Source: Leucaena leucocephala
Taxonomy: Eukaryota > Streptophyta > Magnoliopsida > Fabales > Fabaceae
Assembly: GCA_037074615.1 (NCBI GenBank)
Contig: CM073557.1
Location: 12,044,501-12,108,500 of the forward strand
Length of the DNA stretch: 64,000 nt
Direction: 5' to 3'
Positions 46,775 through 56,599 of the stretch are shown one piece after another. The notes beneath the pieces were generated by a model. It made no database searches. It was not told the DNA's origin and saw nothing but the letters and a program-made list of their open reading frames with translations. How positions within the stretch are numbered: position 1 is the stretch's first letter; the number at the start of each line of letters is the position of its first letter. Made by a program: the position numbers and the translations under genes.

Positions 46775-48135
46775 AAAGGGTTCAGGCATAGAGCACAAGA
46801 TTCTGGCACAGAACAGAAGGTTCTGGTTCAGTTAGACTAACCCCTTAAACAAGTTATAGATTTAAACTAAAAAGGTTCCCTCCCTAGTATGAGATATGGG
46901 GATGGTGTTCACTACTTAGAGCATGTTTTAGACAAGAGACAGTAACACCCAGATAAATAGAACAATACCCCATAAATTACAGCTTTACGAGGTAGTCTTT
47001 AAGGAAATAACTACGATAGACTAGTCTTAGTCAGCCATTACCGCTGAGGTCTTAGGTTTCTTAGCACGATGTGGCTAGACTAAGCAGGATAATATATGGG
47101 GAGTAGTTTTCTCTTTTAATAGAGATAGAAGCTGACCAGTTTATGGTCAAGGAAAGCTGTAATAGTAGCTCGAGGTATCATTATGTGGCCATATGTTATA
47201 GTGATGATGATAATGAAGCATGCAATAAAAAGACTAGAAAGGAACCATATTTTGGTCAAGAACAGGCTAGGACTGATAGATAGACAGAAGAAGTTAAGAG
47301 ATAGTAAGGAGATACAGAAGTACTCCATAGAGATGGAGATTGATCTGCTTACCTGAGAAGTTAGTTTATAGATTGAATTCCATTACAAAGAAAGAATTTT
47401 TCTCAGGTAATTGTAGAAGTTCAACAGAGCGGTAGACAAATGTAAGATAAGAAAAAGAAATTTATGATGTTTAAAGAGGGAAAGGTAGCCACAATTAAAA
47501 AAAGATAAGGTGACTCCCCTATTCCCTATGTAAGAAAGAGTAATGAAGGGTTGAGTCTATACCCTAGTAAGAGGGTAATATAGCAGCCTAAGTTAAATAA
47601 GTACTTATTTTAGGTTCCTAAATAAATATTTGGGATATGACAGATAATGTGATAGAGGAAAGAATGCTTTAAAGGATTACTTTTAATTATTCAATTGCAG
47701 TGTACGTATGATGGATGGTTGAGTAAATTTATGTGATATTGCATATGTTGCCATATGTTATGATGAATAGTTACATCTCCTTGTAGTGGTCATATAATGA
47801 CATGCATGTTAGAGTATGCTATGATAAATGAATACTCCCCTCATGCAGTACATGCAGGGTAAAGTTTATGATGAGAAAGTTATGTTACTCCTATACCATA
47901 CGACTTGCAATAAGAATGTTCCCAGGATGATAGGCAGTCTCAGTAAGTAAGACAGTTGTTATAGTATGATAGGGTTACTCAGGTATTTCTATAGACTTGT
48001 GAATATAGTACTCAGGGCCATTTCTTATGCTAGGGTTACAGCAAGTCCCAAGAAGGTGGTAGTGTTATAACTCTATCTAAAGAAATAGCATACAGAAAGC
48101 ACAAAAGATAACAATAAAGAGATTGTTTTCATATC

Positions 48136-48184
48136 ACTCTTCAGATAAGAGTTGGATATGAAACATATGGCTCTCAGATAGAGC
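48136..48184 (+). repeat. Hairpin array (CAGAT-loop type)
   Basis: ACTCTT-CAGAT-AAGAGT (48136-48152) and GCTCT-CAGAT-AGAGC (48170-48184), with decayed further copies to about 48265. Sister arrays are at 1646-1830 (CATAT and CAAAT loops) and, in reverse, 14770-14935. Confidence 0.75.
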
Positions 48185-49356
48185 TAGATTTTGATGAGTT
48201 CAGATCAATCTTCAGATAAGAGTTAGAACTGATACAGATTGCTTGCAGTTAGAGCACATATTTAAATGAGAAGTTATGATGAGGCCATAGCAATAGAATA
48301 CAATGGCAGGTGGTTAGACCATAATTGGTAAGCCATAATAAAGTAAGAAAGGTGAGAAGGAACTCCTGAGTAAGAGAGAAAATAAGTAAAGTCTTGGTAA
48401 ATAATATGGGCTACAGAATGTATTTTAAAATTTATTGATTGAGTTATTAACAATTGGAAGTGGTTAACCTTATAACTTAATCTGTTGGTTTAAGATCTTT
48501 CATAGATAATGATACAGTACAATAGAATCATAGAGGATTCTGGAGGGTCATAGTTAGATCCTAGAATGGCTCAAGGATCGCAGTTAGATCATAACAGCTT
48601 TAGAGTCATAATTAGATCCTGAGGTTGCAGTTAGACCTAGCCTAAGGAAAGTAATGAGCCATGAAGAAATGAGAACAATACAGTATCTCTCTGGAAAGAT
48701 GATTACCAAGGATGAAGTTGTTAAGGTAAGGAACTTTATGAGTTGATTAACTCATCTAGAAAACTTATTTATAATAAATTTCCTTAAATATCCTATATTA
48801 TATACAGACTAAAATTAGTTTTCTCTTAAACGAAGAAGGAGTCCAAGTTCAAGTCTTGGTGCTGACATTTAAAAGTTTTTATAGAAGTATTCCTGAGGAA
48901 AAGATAAGAGAACCCCATATATTTTGAGAATAGAAAAGTATAAGTAGATAGATCCTTCAGATAAGGATAAAGAGATTAAAAGGCTAGTGAGACCCAGAGA
49001 AGAGGGTCTAAGGTAGAGTAAAGATAGAATATAATTCTATGAGAAAGAACATGCTAGGGCTTAGAGCTATAAGAAATGTAACTTAACCCTAACCCAGTAG
49101 AACGGTTAGTTGAAAGTTGCTCAAGTAAGAGTATCCCAATGATGGGTGACCCCTGAGAATTAATAAGAAAGGGTGTAAATGCCACAAAAGTTTGGCATAG
49201 ATGCACAAAGTTATGTAAGATAGTAAGAAAAGTTAAAAAGAGCTAGAAAAGTCAAGAAAATATTATGAAATGAAAGGGACATTCTCCTAAGAGAAACTCT
49301 TCATCAAGGAATGCATAGAGGTTTAACCCTGAAATTTCAAGGATGAAATTTATTTT

Positions 49357-49370
49357 AAGGAGAGGAGAAA
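49357..49370 (+). other. Polypurine tract
   Basis: AAGGAGAGGAGAAA directly before the LTR start at 49371. This is the plus-strand primer site expected at the 3' LTR. Decayed complements occur at 42108 and 63238. Confidence 0.85.
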
Positions 49371-51167
49371 TGTCATATCCTAATTTTTAGGCCTAAAAAC
49401 CTAGTTTGTAGCCTAAAAAATATAGGCTACTAGGCCTTATTGATCTGAAGTCCCATAAGTATACATATGATATTTAGGGACTAAACTAAAAAGTCAAAAA
49501 GGTTTAATGTTGCCAAAAGGAAGTAGACATAAAGTTTAGGCCATTAAGTGTAATAATGAAAAGTTAAGGAAATTAAGAGGGGCTAAGGGCATTTTGGTAA
49601 ATTGCTAAGGGATATTTCTTTGGAACTGAGCCACTAGAGTGCTTAAACTTGATTAGAGACCCAAAATGACATTCCCAGATGTCCAAAAACGTGGCCCAAG
49701 AGTTATGTGGGTCCAAGTGGCATTAAAATATTAGTTTAGTACTTTTTCAATAAAGTAAAGTTACCTGATCAAAGATGGAATTGGGGAAAATGATCAGATA
49801 ATGCTTTAGACTCATCTAGAGCCATGAGGTGGCATGGAAGGTATCCTCATGGGATCCATAAGGCACCACATGTCATAAGTCTAGAAAAAGGTTTAAAAGC
49901 TAAGGACACGTAGCACAATCTCAGTTGTTCATTCCAGGAAAAGACTATGGAATTCTCTGGAAAAGCTGACTTAGCTGGTGAGGTATCCCAAGGGCCCTAC
50001 CATTACCCCACCTAGCATGTGAGGTGTCCCATGGATGATGTTACTTTGATAAGTCATTGAGGATGATGATGTCATCGTGATGAGGCAGGTAAAGCTTCTT
50101 GAAGAAGCTAAGCGATCTGAGCCATGCATCGCGATTCAATTTAGACCATCAATTCCACCTCCACTCAACTATAAATACCCCACTCCCCTCCCATTCCATG
50201 CCACGGCCAACAAGAGAAAAAGGAGAGAAATAAGAGAGAAAAAGAGAAAGAGAGAAAGAGAAAGAAATGAAGGAAAAAGAAGGAGTGATGGCGATGCCAG
50301 GAGCAATCCAAGGAGCTTAAGGACTTGGCTAGCTTAGGAATAAGGCTCTGACCTATGAAAAGAAGGAACCTTAGAGGAAAGGTTAAGGACTAGAGGAAAG
50401 GCTCCACGTCAGGTAGTAAACTTACCTACTTGTATGCTTATGTTTCTTGGATGTTTTATGTGATGTTTATTTACTTTGATGATGTGAAGCATGTATGATT
50501 AAGTAATGATTTGTTTCTTTGTATGCTATAGCCATATGTTATAATTAAAGGACACGGAAGCATGTAAGTTATCATTATGTAAGCAAGATCATTAAGTACG
50601 CACATAGTAACATCAAGCATATAGTTGCGTACATGGTATGGTTTCCATTTTCTACTGAGATTTTCCCAGAAATCTCACCCCTTCCATATCAATCCAATTA
50701 GAACAGGTCTTCTACAGATGGAGGAATAAATGTATGATATTTTTTAGTAAATAGTAGAAGTATCAAGCTTCGATTTGATATATAGAACTTCTCATTTGGA
50801 TGTCTACACATGGAGATATGATTTTTCAAATTTAGGACTGAAAATGCTAGAATTAGGGGAAGACGCTGGATAAACAGTAAACTTTGAGTGTTGACTAATG
50901 TTGACTAGGTCAAGGCATGGTCAACAACTTATTTTTTCTTGAAAGAACATTAAGTTAGCTTTGTGTAGAAATTTGAACCACTATATTTTAATTTTTTTAT
51001 ATTTAATTTTGATTTTTTGAATTCAAATCACTCCTCTGGAATTTACACAGTGAACAATACTCGATAGAGTAAAATTCTAGATTATGTAATTTGACTTCAA
51101 CGACCTTAAAAGTGGTTCTAGATGCTACTATTTGGTCCCTAAGATGTAAGAAAAGAAGGATGTTTCA

Positions 51168-52270
51168 TTTTTGTATCAGAGCAAAGGGTTTTGGCATAGA
51201 GCATAAGATTCTGGCTCAGTGATGCTCTGGTTCAGTTAGACTATCCCCTTAAACAAGTTAAAGATTTGAACTAAAGAGGTTTCCTCCCTAGTATGAGATA
51301 TAGGTATAGTGTTCACTACTTAGAGAATATTTTAGACAAGAGACAGTGACACCCAGATAAATAGAACAATACCCCATGCCTTACAGCTTTATGAGGTAGT
51401 CTTCAAGAAAATGACTACGATATACTAGTCTTAGTCAGCCATTACCGCTGAGGTCATATGTTTCTTAGCACGATGTGCCTAGACTAAGAAGGATAACCTC
51501 TGGGGAGCAGTTTCCTCTATTAATAGAGATAGAAGCTGACCAGTCTACAGTCAAGGGAAGCTGCAATAGTAGCTCGAGGTATCATTATGTGGCCAGACGT
51601 TATAGTGATGATGATAATGAAGGATGCAAGAAAAAGACTAGAAAGGAACCATATTCTGGTCAAGAATAGACTAGGACTGATAGATAGATAGATAGATAGA
51701 TAGAAGAAATTAAGAGATAGTAAAGAGATACAGAAGTACTCCACAGAGATAGAGATTGATCCGCTCACCTGAGAAGTTAGTTCATAGATTGAATTCCATT
51801 ACAAAGAAAGAATTTTTCTCAAGTAATTGTAGAAATTCAATAGAGCAGTAGACAAATGTAAGATAAGAAAAAGAAGTTTATGATGTTTAAACAGGGAAAG
51901 GTAGCCACAATTAAAAAAAGATAAAGTGACTCCCCTATTCCCTATGTAAGAAAGAGTAATGAAGGGTTGAGTCTATACCCTAGTATGAGGGTAATGTAGC
52001 AGCCTAAGTTGAATAAGTACTTATTTTAGGTTCCTAAATAAATGTTTGGGATATGAAAGATAATGTGATAGAGGAAAGAATGCTTTAAAGGATTACTTAG
52101 TTAATTGTTTAATTGCAGTGTACGTATGATGGATGGTTGAGCAAATTTATGTGATATTGCATATGTTGCCATATGTTATTATGAACCTTGCAGTGGTCAT
52201 ATAATGACATGCATGTTAGAGTATGCTATGATAAATGAATAATCCCCTCATGGAATACATGTAGGGTATA
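51168..52270 (+). mobile_element. Second, truncated LARD interior in tandem
   Basis: Starts with the PBS TTGTATCAGAGC (51171-51182, one change) and follows 46760 to about 47875 of the first interior almost base for base. It then breaks at about 52270 into unrelated sequence. A GATA microsatellite is expanded here relative to the first copy. The order LTR-interior-LTR-interior' with no flank between the copies is the expected product of unequal recombination between elements. Confidence 0.85.
51679..51703 (+). repeat. (GATA)n microsatellite
   Basis: Five to six GATA units; the homologous place at about 47275-47285 has only two. It is a local expansion after the tandem duplication. Confidence 0.85.
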
Positions 52271-52758
52271 GTATGAATCATTTTTCTAGATCATTTGCAA
52301 GTAGAAAACAATATCAAATGAAGAGATTCATTAAAGAGACAAATCTGTCAGCAACTATCGACTATATTCTTTAAAAGTTATTTCAATGACCATCTAACAA
52401 ATTTATGAATTAACTATCTATAAAAGAAGCCAAAGATAAAAAGTTGAAGCTAATAAAAAGAGATGAAGAAGAGGAAAAGAGAGATGTGTAACGATGCACT
52501 ATGATCATAAATAGTCTTGTTCATTGATTTAATTGTATCCTTGTTTCACTTTTTTTCTCAATCTACAAATAGATCATGATTATTCTTCAGAAATAGAGAA
52601 ACTTCAAGAGTCTATACTTCAGTGTTTAATATAACTCGATTTTGTGAGAGATTTTTGTAAAACTTCATTTTATTATTGAGATATTCAAGAGTGGGCTCTT
52701 GAGTGGGTTTTCACCTTGCGGGTTGTAAGAAGGAGTAAGAGGGCTTAAAGCTATAAAG
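52271..52758 (+). other. Unassigned promoter-like segment
   Basis: Differs from everything else in the window. It has TATAAAAG at 52428-52435, an AG-rich leader, and near its end 'gagtgggctcttgagtggg' followed by 'ttttcaccttgcgggttgtaag', which resembles the R-U5 end of some plant copia LTRs. It could also be a pararetroviral leader fragment. No protein is present to decide. It separates the truncated LARD interior from the next LTR. Confidence 0.35.
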
Positions 52759-52944
52759 AAAAAGGGACTAAATTGCAATTTAGTGAAAGTCTAGGGACTA
52801 AATTATAATTATTGAAAGTTTTCAAGGACATAATGGTCATTTTGGAAAAGAAGGGACTAAAGTGAAAAATCTAAAAGTTCTATAGTGCAAAATGGAAGTA
52901 GACAAAGTTTTGGGCCATTAACAAAAAGAAATTCCCATCGAGTA

Positions 52945-53040
52945 GCGGGTAGAATCCTTTGCAGACTACTTAAATACGCGACTGGGTATTATAAATGGCA
53001 AAGTAGCCTTGCTACCACAATCTACTAAGATTCAACCCAA
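52945..53040 (+). rRNA. Decayed 25S rRNA 3'-region fragment
   Basis: About 96 bp match the plant 25S rRNA near its 3' end as remembered: GCGGGTAGAATCCTTTGCAG, then ACTTAAATACGCGAC, GGGTATTATAAATGGCAAAG, TAGCCTTGCTACCAC and ACTAAGATTCAACCC. Nearly all differences from the conserved rRNA are C-to-T or G-to-A. It is sense-oriented on the plus strand and embedded inside an LTR U3, so it is a dead copy. The match stops about 20-25 nt before the mature 25S terminus. Confidence 0.75.
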
Positions 53041-53106
53041 GTCCCTTGTACAGGACTTGCCTGGACATGCCAGGACCAATCCTGGACGTTCCAGGTAGGT
53101 CCTGAC
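53041..53106 (+). repeat. GC-rich hairpin cluster attached to the rRNA fragment
   Basis: Three short inverted repeats in 56 bp: AGTCC/GGACT (53041-53058), CCTGG-ACATG-CCAGG (53061-53075) and CCTGGA-CGT-TCCAGG (53082-53096). The base composition is unlike the surrounding LTR. The segment could come from the spacer beside 25S rDNA or from a small retroposon that carried both parts. Confidence 0.65.
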
Positions 53107-55898
53107 ACGTCTAACACTGTAATTATAAAAAGTCAATGGCTAAAAGTGCAATCTAAGAGTTTAGGGGTAAAATGGTAATTATAGACAGTTAAGCCAAAAA
53201 AGACCCAAAATGACCCAGAAATTTTTAGTCTAAAATTTTAGCATAAAATAGAGAAAATTATTCTGATCAGTTTAACACAACAAGAAATTTTGATTTGAGG
53301 CCTCGATAAATTGATATGAATTTATAAAGTTTAGAAAATTATTATAGTATCTTCTAGACCTAAGAATTAGATAAAAATTTGTAATAAATTCTTATAAATA
53401 GTATAAGAATTTATGAAACTGACATTAGTAAAATATGAGTCCTATAGAATTAATTATGAAATTTACGATAAAATCGGGCAATGATAACGATTAAAGGAGC
53501 TGTAGGGAGTTTTATTAGGATTTTTGGGTCTCAGAAAATTGTGAGACTTTGTAAAAAAATCATTTTACATTGGAAAGAATTTCTAAAAATGTTATAACCC
53601 TTAAAAGAATTTTATAGAATTTATTCCAAAAATTAGGAGAACTTAAGGATATAGGTATAGGATGTGCTTTGGGATTTATGCAAATTAGTTATTGGACCCA
53701 AAGAAGGCCCAAGGATGGAGTCCTAGACAATTCCAATATGCCTAATAGCAAATCTTGGGGCATAAGTCATATTTGGATATTTTTTTAAAAAAGAAGAAAA
53801 TAATATAATTCAAGAGATAGTGTGAGGTGGTATGTGATGTGTCCTTATGGGACCCACATTCCCTCTAATGGTGCTAAGAAGGAGCAAAAAAATTATCCCA
53901 TGTGTTGATTAATAATAAAATAATATAAGAATTAAGTTAATGATGATCAAGTGTAATTAATCCAAAAATTAACCAATAAGAGGAAGGATTAAGCCATTGT
54001 AATAATTAGCAACTTCAAGGATGGATTAGTCCCAATAACCATAAAAATTGTCTATAAATGCCTTCCTCCATTCCTTCATATGGCACAAACATAAGTGGGG
54101 AAAATCTTGAGGATTCAAGACTCAACCAAGCATAAAGAAGAGACAAGGCAATTTGGTTCAAAGCAATCAAGGTTTAAGGTAAACAATATTCCTAGTTCTT
54201 ATGTATATATTTTGGAAGATTGAAACCTAGGTTTTATTTGTTAGAAAACCTATTTTTCCTTGGTTCCCTATCATGTCCAAATATGGACAAACATAAAGAA
54301 AGGAGAGAATTAAGGTTGAACTATGCAATACTATCCTGGATAAGCTTGGATTGTTGGTTATTGCTTGAATCAATTGTTTAATCCATGAAATCCCAATGTA
54401 TGTAACCTTTTAGCATAAGACATAAATGAAGGAAGAAGATTAGATTTCAGTGATATAATCCTTCCATTGAATTTATATTATAATTTTGTGTAGGATTGAA
54501 TAAAATTGGAACCTTAGGAACATTAAAATTGAGAAAGGGAGAATTTGAAGCCTTCTCTATTACTATCCATGCATATGAATAGTGATTGGAAATTTATATT
54601 TTTGATGTTTCTAATGTTTTTAAAATGCAAAATTTTGTAGGATTACGTAAGATCAAAGGCTTGGAATAATTGGAATTGAAAAGAAGAATTTTTGGAAATT
54701 TTATGGGTGTTGTTTCTGTTCCATCCAGACCTAAAGGAAACATTGAAATTTTGTAATTCTAAATCCATATTTGGATTTATTGGGCAAAATTGTGTGGGAT
54801 ATAGTCAAGGCACAAATTAATTCAAATGAAAGGCAATTAACCACAAATAAAGAAAATTAGGAGTTTATCGGTTTTAGAAAATGAAACTAAATTATTGAGT
54901 TAGGTTCAAAGCTGAATTGGTATGGATTGTAATAAGTGTATTATTCTACCATGATTAGGCTTTGACATTTGTGAAAGAGGAGACCAAAATACCAAGAAAG
55001 AAAATATTAAAGGAGAGCTATTCCAAGGTAGTAAACTTACCTAAATTGTATGCTTTACTTGCTTGGATGTTTTATGTGTTAGATGTTACTTTGATTATGT
55101 GAAGCATGCATTATTGAGTTATGCTCTGTTTCTTTTTATTTTATGTCCATATGTTATAATTAAAGGAACATGAAAGCATGTAAAGATATCAATATGTAAG
55201 CATGGTTATTAAGCACACAAATATTAACATCAAGTATTGAGTTACATACATTGTTCGGTTTGCTACTGGGATTTTCCTAGAAATCTCACACTTTTCATTA
55301 TACAAGCAAGGATGAAAAATAAGGATGAAAAATGAAGAAGTTATGATGCATATTGTTTGTTAACTTGTTATGAGAGTGTGTAATGAGTATTAAGTATTTA
55401 TTTCAGTTCTGGTCATGTTTTGCTGAAACTTAGGAAAAATAGTTAACCTTTGACTAAATTTACGAGACTTTATATGATGATAATGCACATGTTGAACTTC
55501 ATTTTGGTACCAAGAATTCCTTATTTTGATATTTGTACAAAGATAATGAATTTTTCAAATTAGGCAACCAAATCTAGAAATTGTGAAACTAACCAATTGA
55601 ACAATAATTTTCCACTCCAATACTGTATTAATTGGTCAAGAGTTTGGTCAAATTCATATTTGTTTTCTTTAAATAGGCTTATGTTAGCTTCGTATAGATA
55701 CTTGAACCACTTCATTTATATTTTTCTAGAATTAGTTATAAATTTCTGAAGTTGAGTCACTTGTCTGAAATTTTACCAAATGAATAGTAACTCATGGTTA
55801 TAATTCCAAATTGTGCCATTTGACTTCATTGATTATATAAGTGGTTCTAGATGTTACTATTTAGTCCGTAAGAACAAGAAAGTAAGGGGTTACAGTTT

Positions 55899-55910
55899 TT
55901 GTATTAGAGC
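55899..55910 (+). other. Primer binding site, decayed
   Basis: TTGTATTAGAGC, two changes from TGGTATCAGAGC, five bases after the LTR end at 55894, followed by the family's 'aagaggttttggc' leader. Confidence 0.7.
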
Positions 55911-55972
55911 AAGAGGTTTTGGCCTAGGTTTAGGTTAGAAATTGGTCTGATTTATATAGTTTACCTAATTAG

Positions 55973-56578
55973 ATAAGTGAGTATTCTTTTAAGCTAGTTT
56001 TTCAGGGATATATAATAGTTGTTCATCGGAAGAATTCCATTCCCTTAGTAAACCAAGGTTATTATTTTTGTAAGGAAGTTGGTGTGGAAGACCTAGATCT
56101 TACATATACCTCATTAGAGGAGGAATTCTTCCATAGCAAACAATATGTGTTAGTAAGGTCTAGACAGTCTTCCAAAGGCTCAAACATGCAGTTCAGAGAG
56201 CCAATATATATATTACCTATTTTTATAACTTCTTTTAATGATGTTGAGTCAGGAATTTACCCCCAGTTAGATTATAGTGTTTCTCCTATAGTTCCTATAG
56301 ATGAATACGTTATTCCATACCCAAAACCGTTATGTCCAAAGGAATCTATTTTAGATAATGATGTTTTCTTAGATTCAGTTTGCACAAACCTAGAGTTCCA
56401 ACCATGGTATCTAGTAAGACCATCCCCTTATCATTTAAACCCTAGCCCATATGATTTTATTGACTTTCATCATCCTGACATCCCTAGTTCAAGTAGGCTA
56501 TTACTTCTAACATTCTCCATTCCTGAAGCTGAGCAAGCAAGACCAAGCAAGGTGATGCCTGATGAATATTTCCTTTAG
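55973..56578 (+). pseudogene. Leader ORF of a gypsy-type element, unrecognised
   Basis: Function unknown. The frame is open from 55973 to the TAG at 56576-56578. The first alternative start (GTG) is at 56084 (164 codons), but the likely original start is about 56045, where 'LVNQG' replaces the MVNQG start of the ORF at 32205 and the ATG has decayed to TTA. The protein is acidic and proline-rich ('SPIVPIDEYVIPYPKPLCP', 'RPSPYHLNPSPYDF', 'HPDIPSSS') with no membrane segment or catalytic motif that I recognise. It lies about 150 bp after a PBS, where gag or an extra upstream ORF begins. A reverse LTR starts 22 bp after the stop. It is unusually intact for this window. Confidence 0.5.
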
Positions 56579-56599
56579 TAGGAGAAAGGTGTCGATTAC

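Larger units (their letters stand above)
46760..49370 (+). mobile_element. Non-coding LARD interior
   Basis: From the PBS to the polypurine tract 'aaggagaggagaaa' (49357-49370). It contains hairpin arrays at 48136-48184 (ACTCTT/AAGAGT and GCTCT/AGAGC arms with CAGAT loops) and 48524-48650 (AGAATC/GATTCT and relatives). The final block 'gaaatttcaaggatgaaatt' before the tract resembles the fixed C-terminal coding end of gypsy integrase genes, a trace of coding ancestry. No reading frame is intact. Confidence 0.8.
44977..51167 (+). mobile_element. LARD-like element: LTR, non-coding interior, LTR
   Basis: Two forward type A LTRs (44977-46759, 1783 bp; 49371-51167, 1797 bp) flank a 2.6-kb interior with PBS and polypurine tract but no gag/pol. 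The LTRs look over 90% alike by eye. The left flank is GGGAC (44972-44976) in the integrase sequence. On the right the second LTR runs directly into another PBS and internal copy, so no right-hand target duplication exists. ORFs of 60-86 codons in the TATA/GA-leader zone recur in each LTR because the DNA is shared and stop-poor. Confidence 0.88.
52759..55894 (+). mobile_element. Type B-like 5' LTR, 5' tip missing
   Basis: Contains the ~30-bp 'gggactaaattgcaatt' units (52760-52940), the U3 body, TATA 54053-54060, a leader with GGTAAACAATA (about 54179), AGGTAGTAAACTTACCT (about 55026), a conserved but decayed hairpin (about 55268) and the end GGGGTTACA at 55894. A PBS follows, so this is a 5' LTR. 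The first bases (TGTCATATCC) are not found at the left. It is interrupted at about 52930-53115 by a foreign GC-richer segment. Confidence 0.8.

Noticed and set aside
50077..50337. 86-codon ORF rich in K, R and E, with relatives at 26308, 30476 (minus) and 45751
   Set aside because: All copies lie on the TATA box and GA-rich leader of type A LTRs. Similarity follows from shared LTR DNA, and the GA-rich tract is stop-poor by composition.
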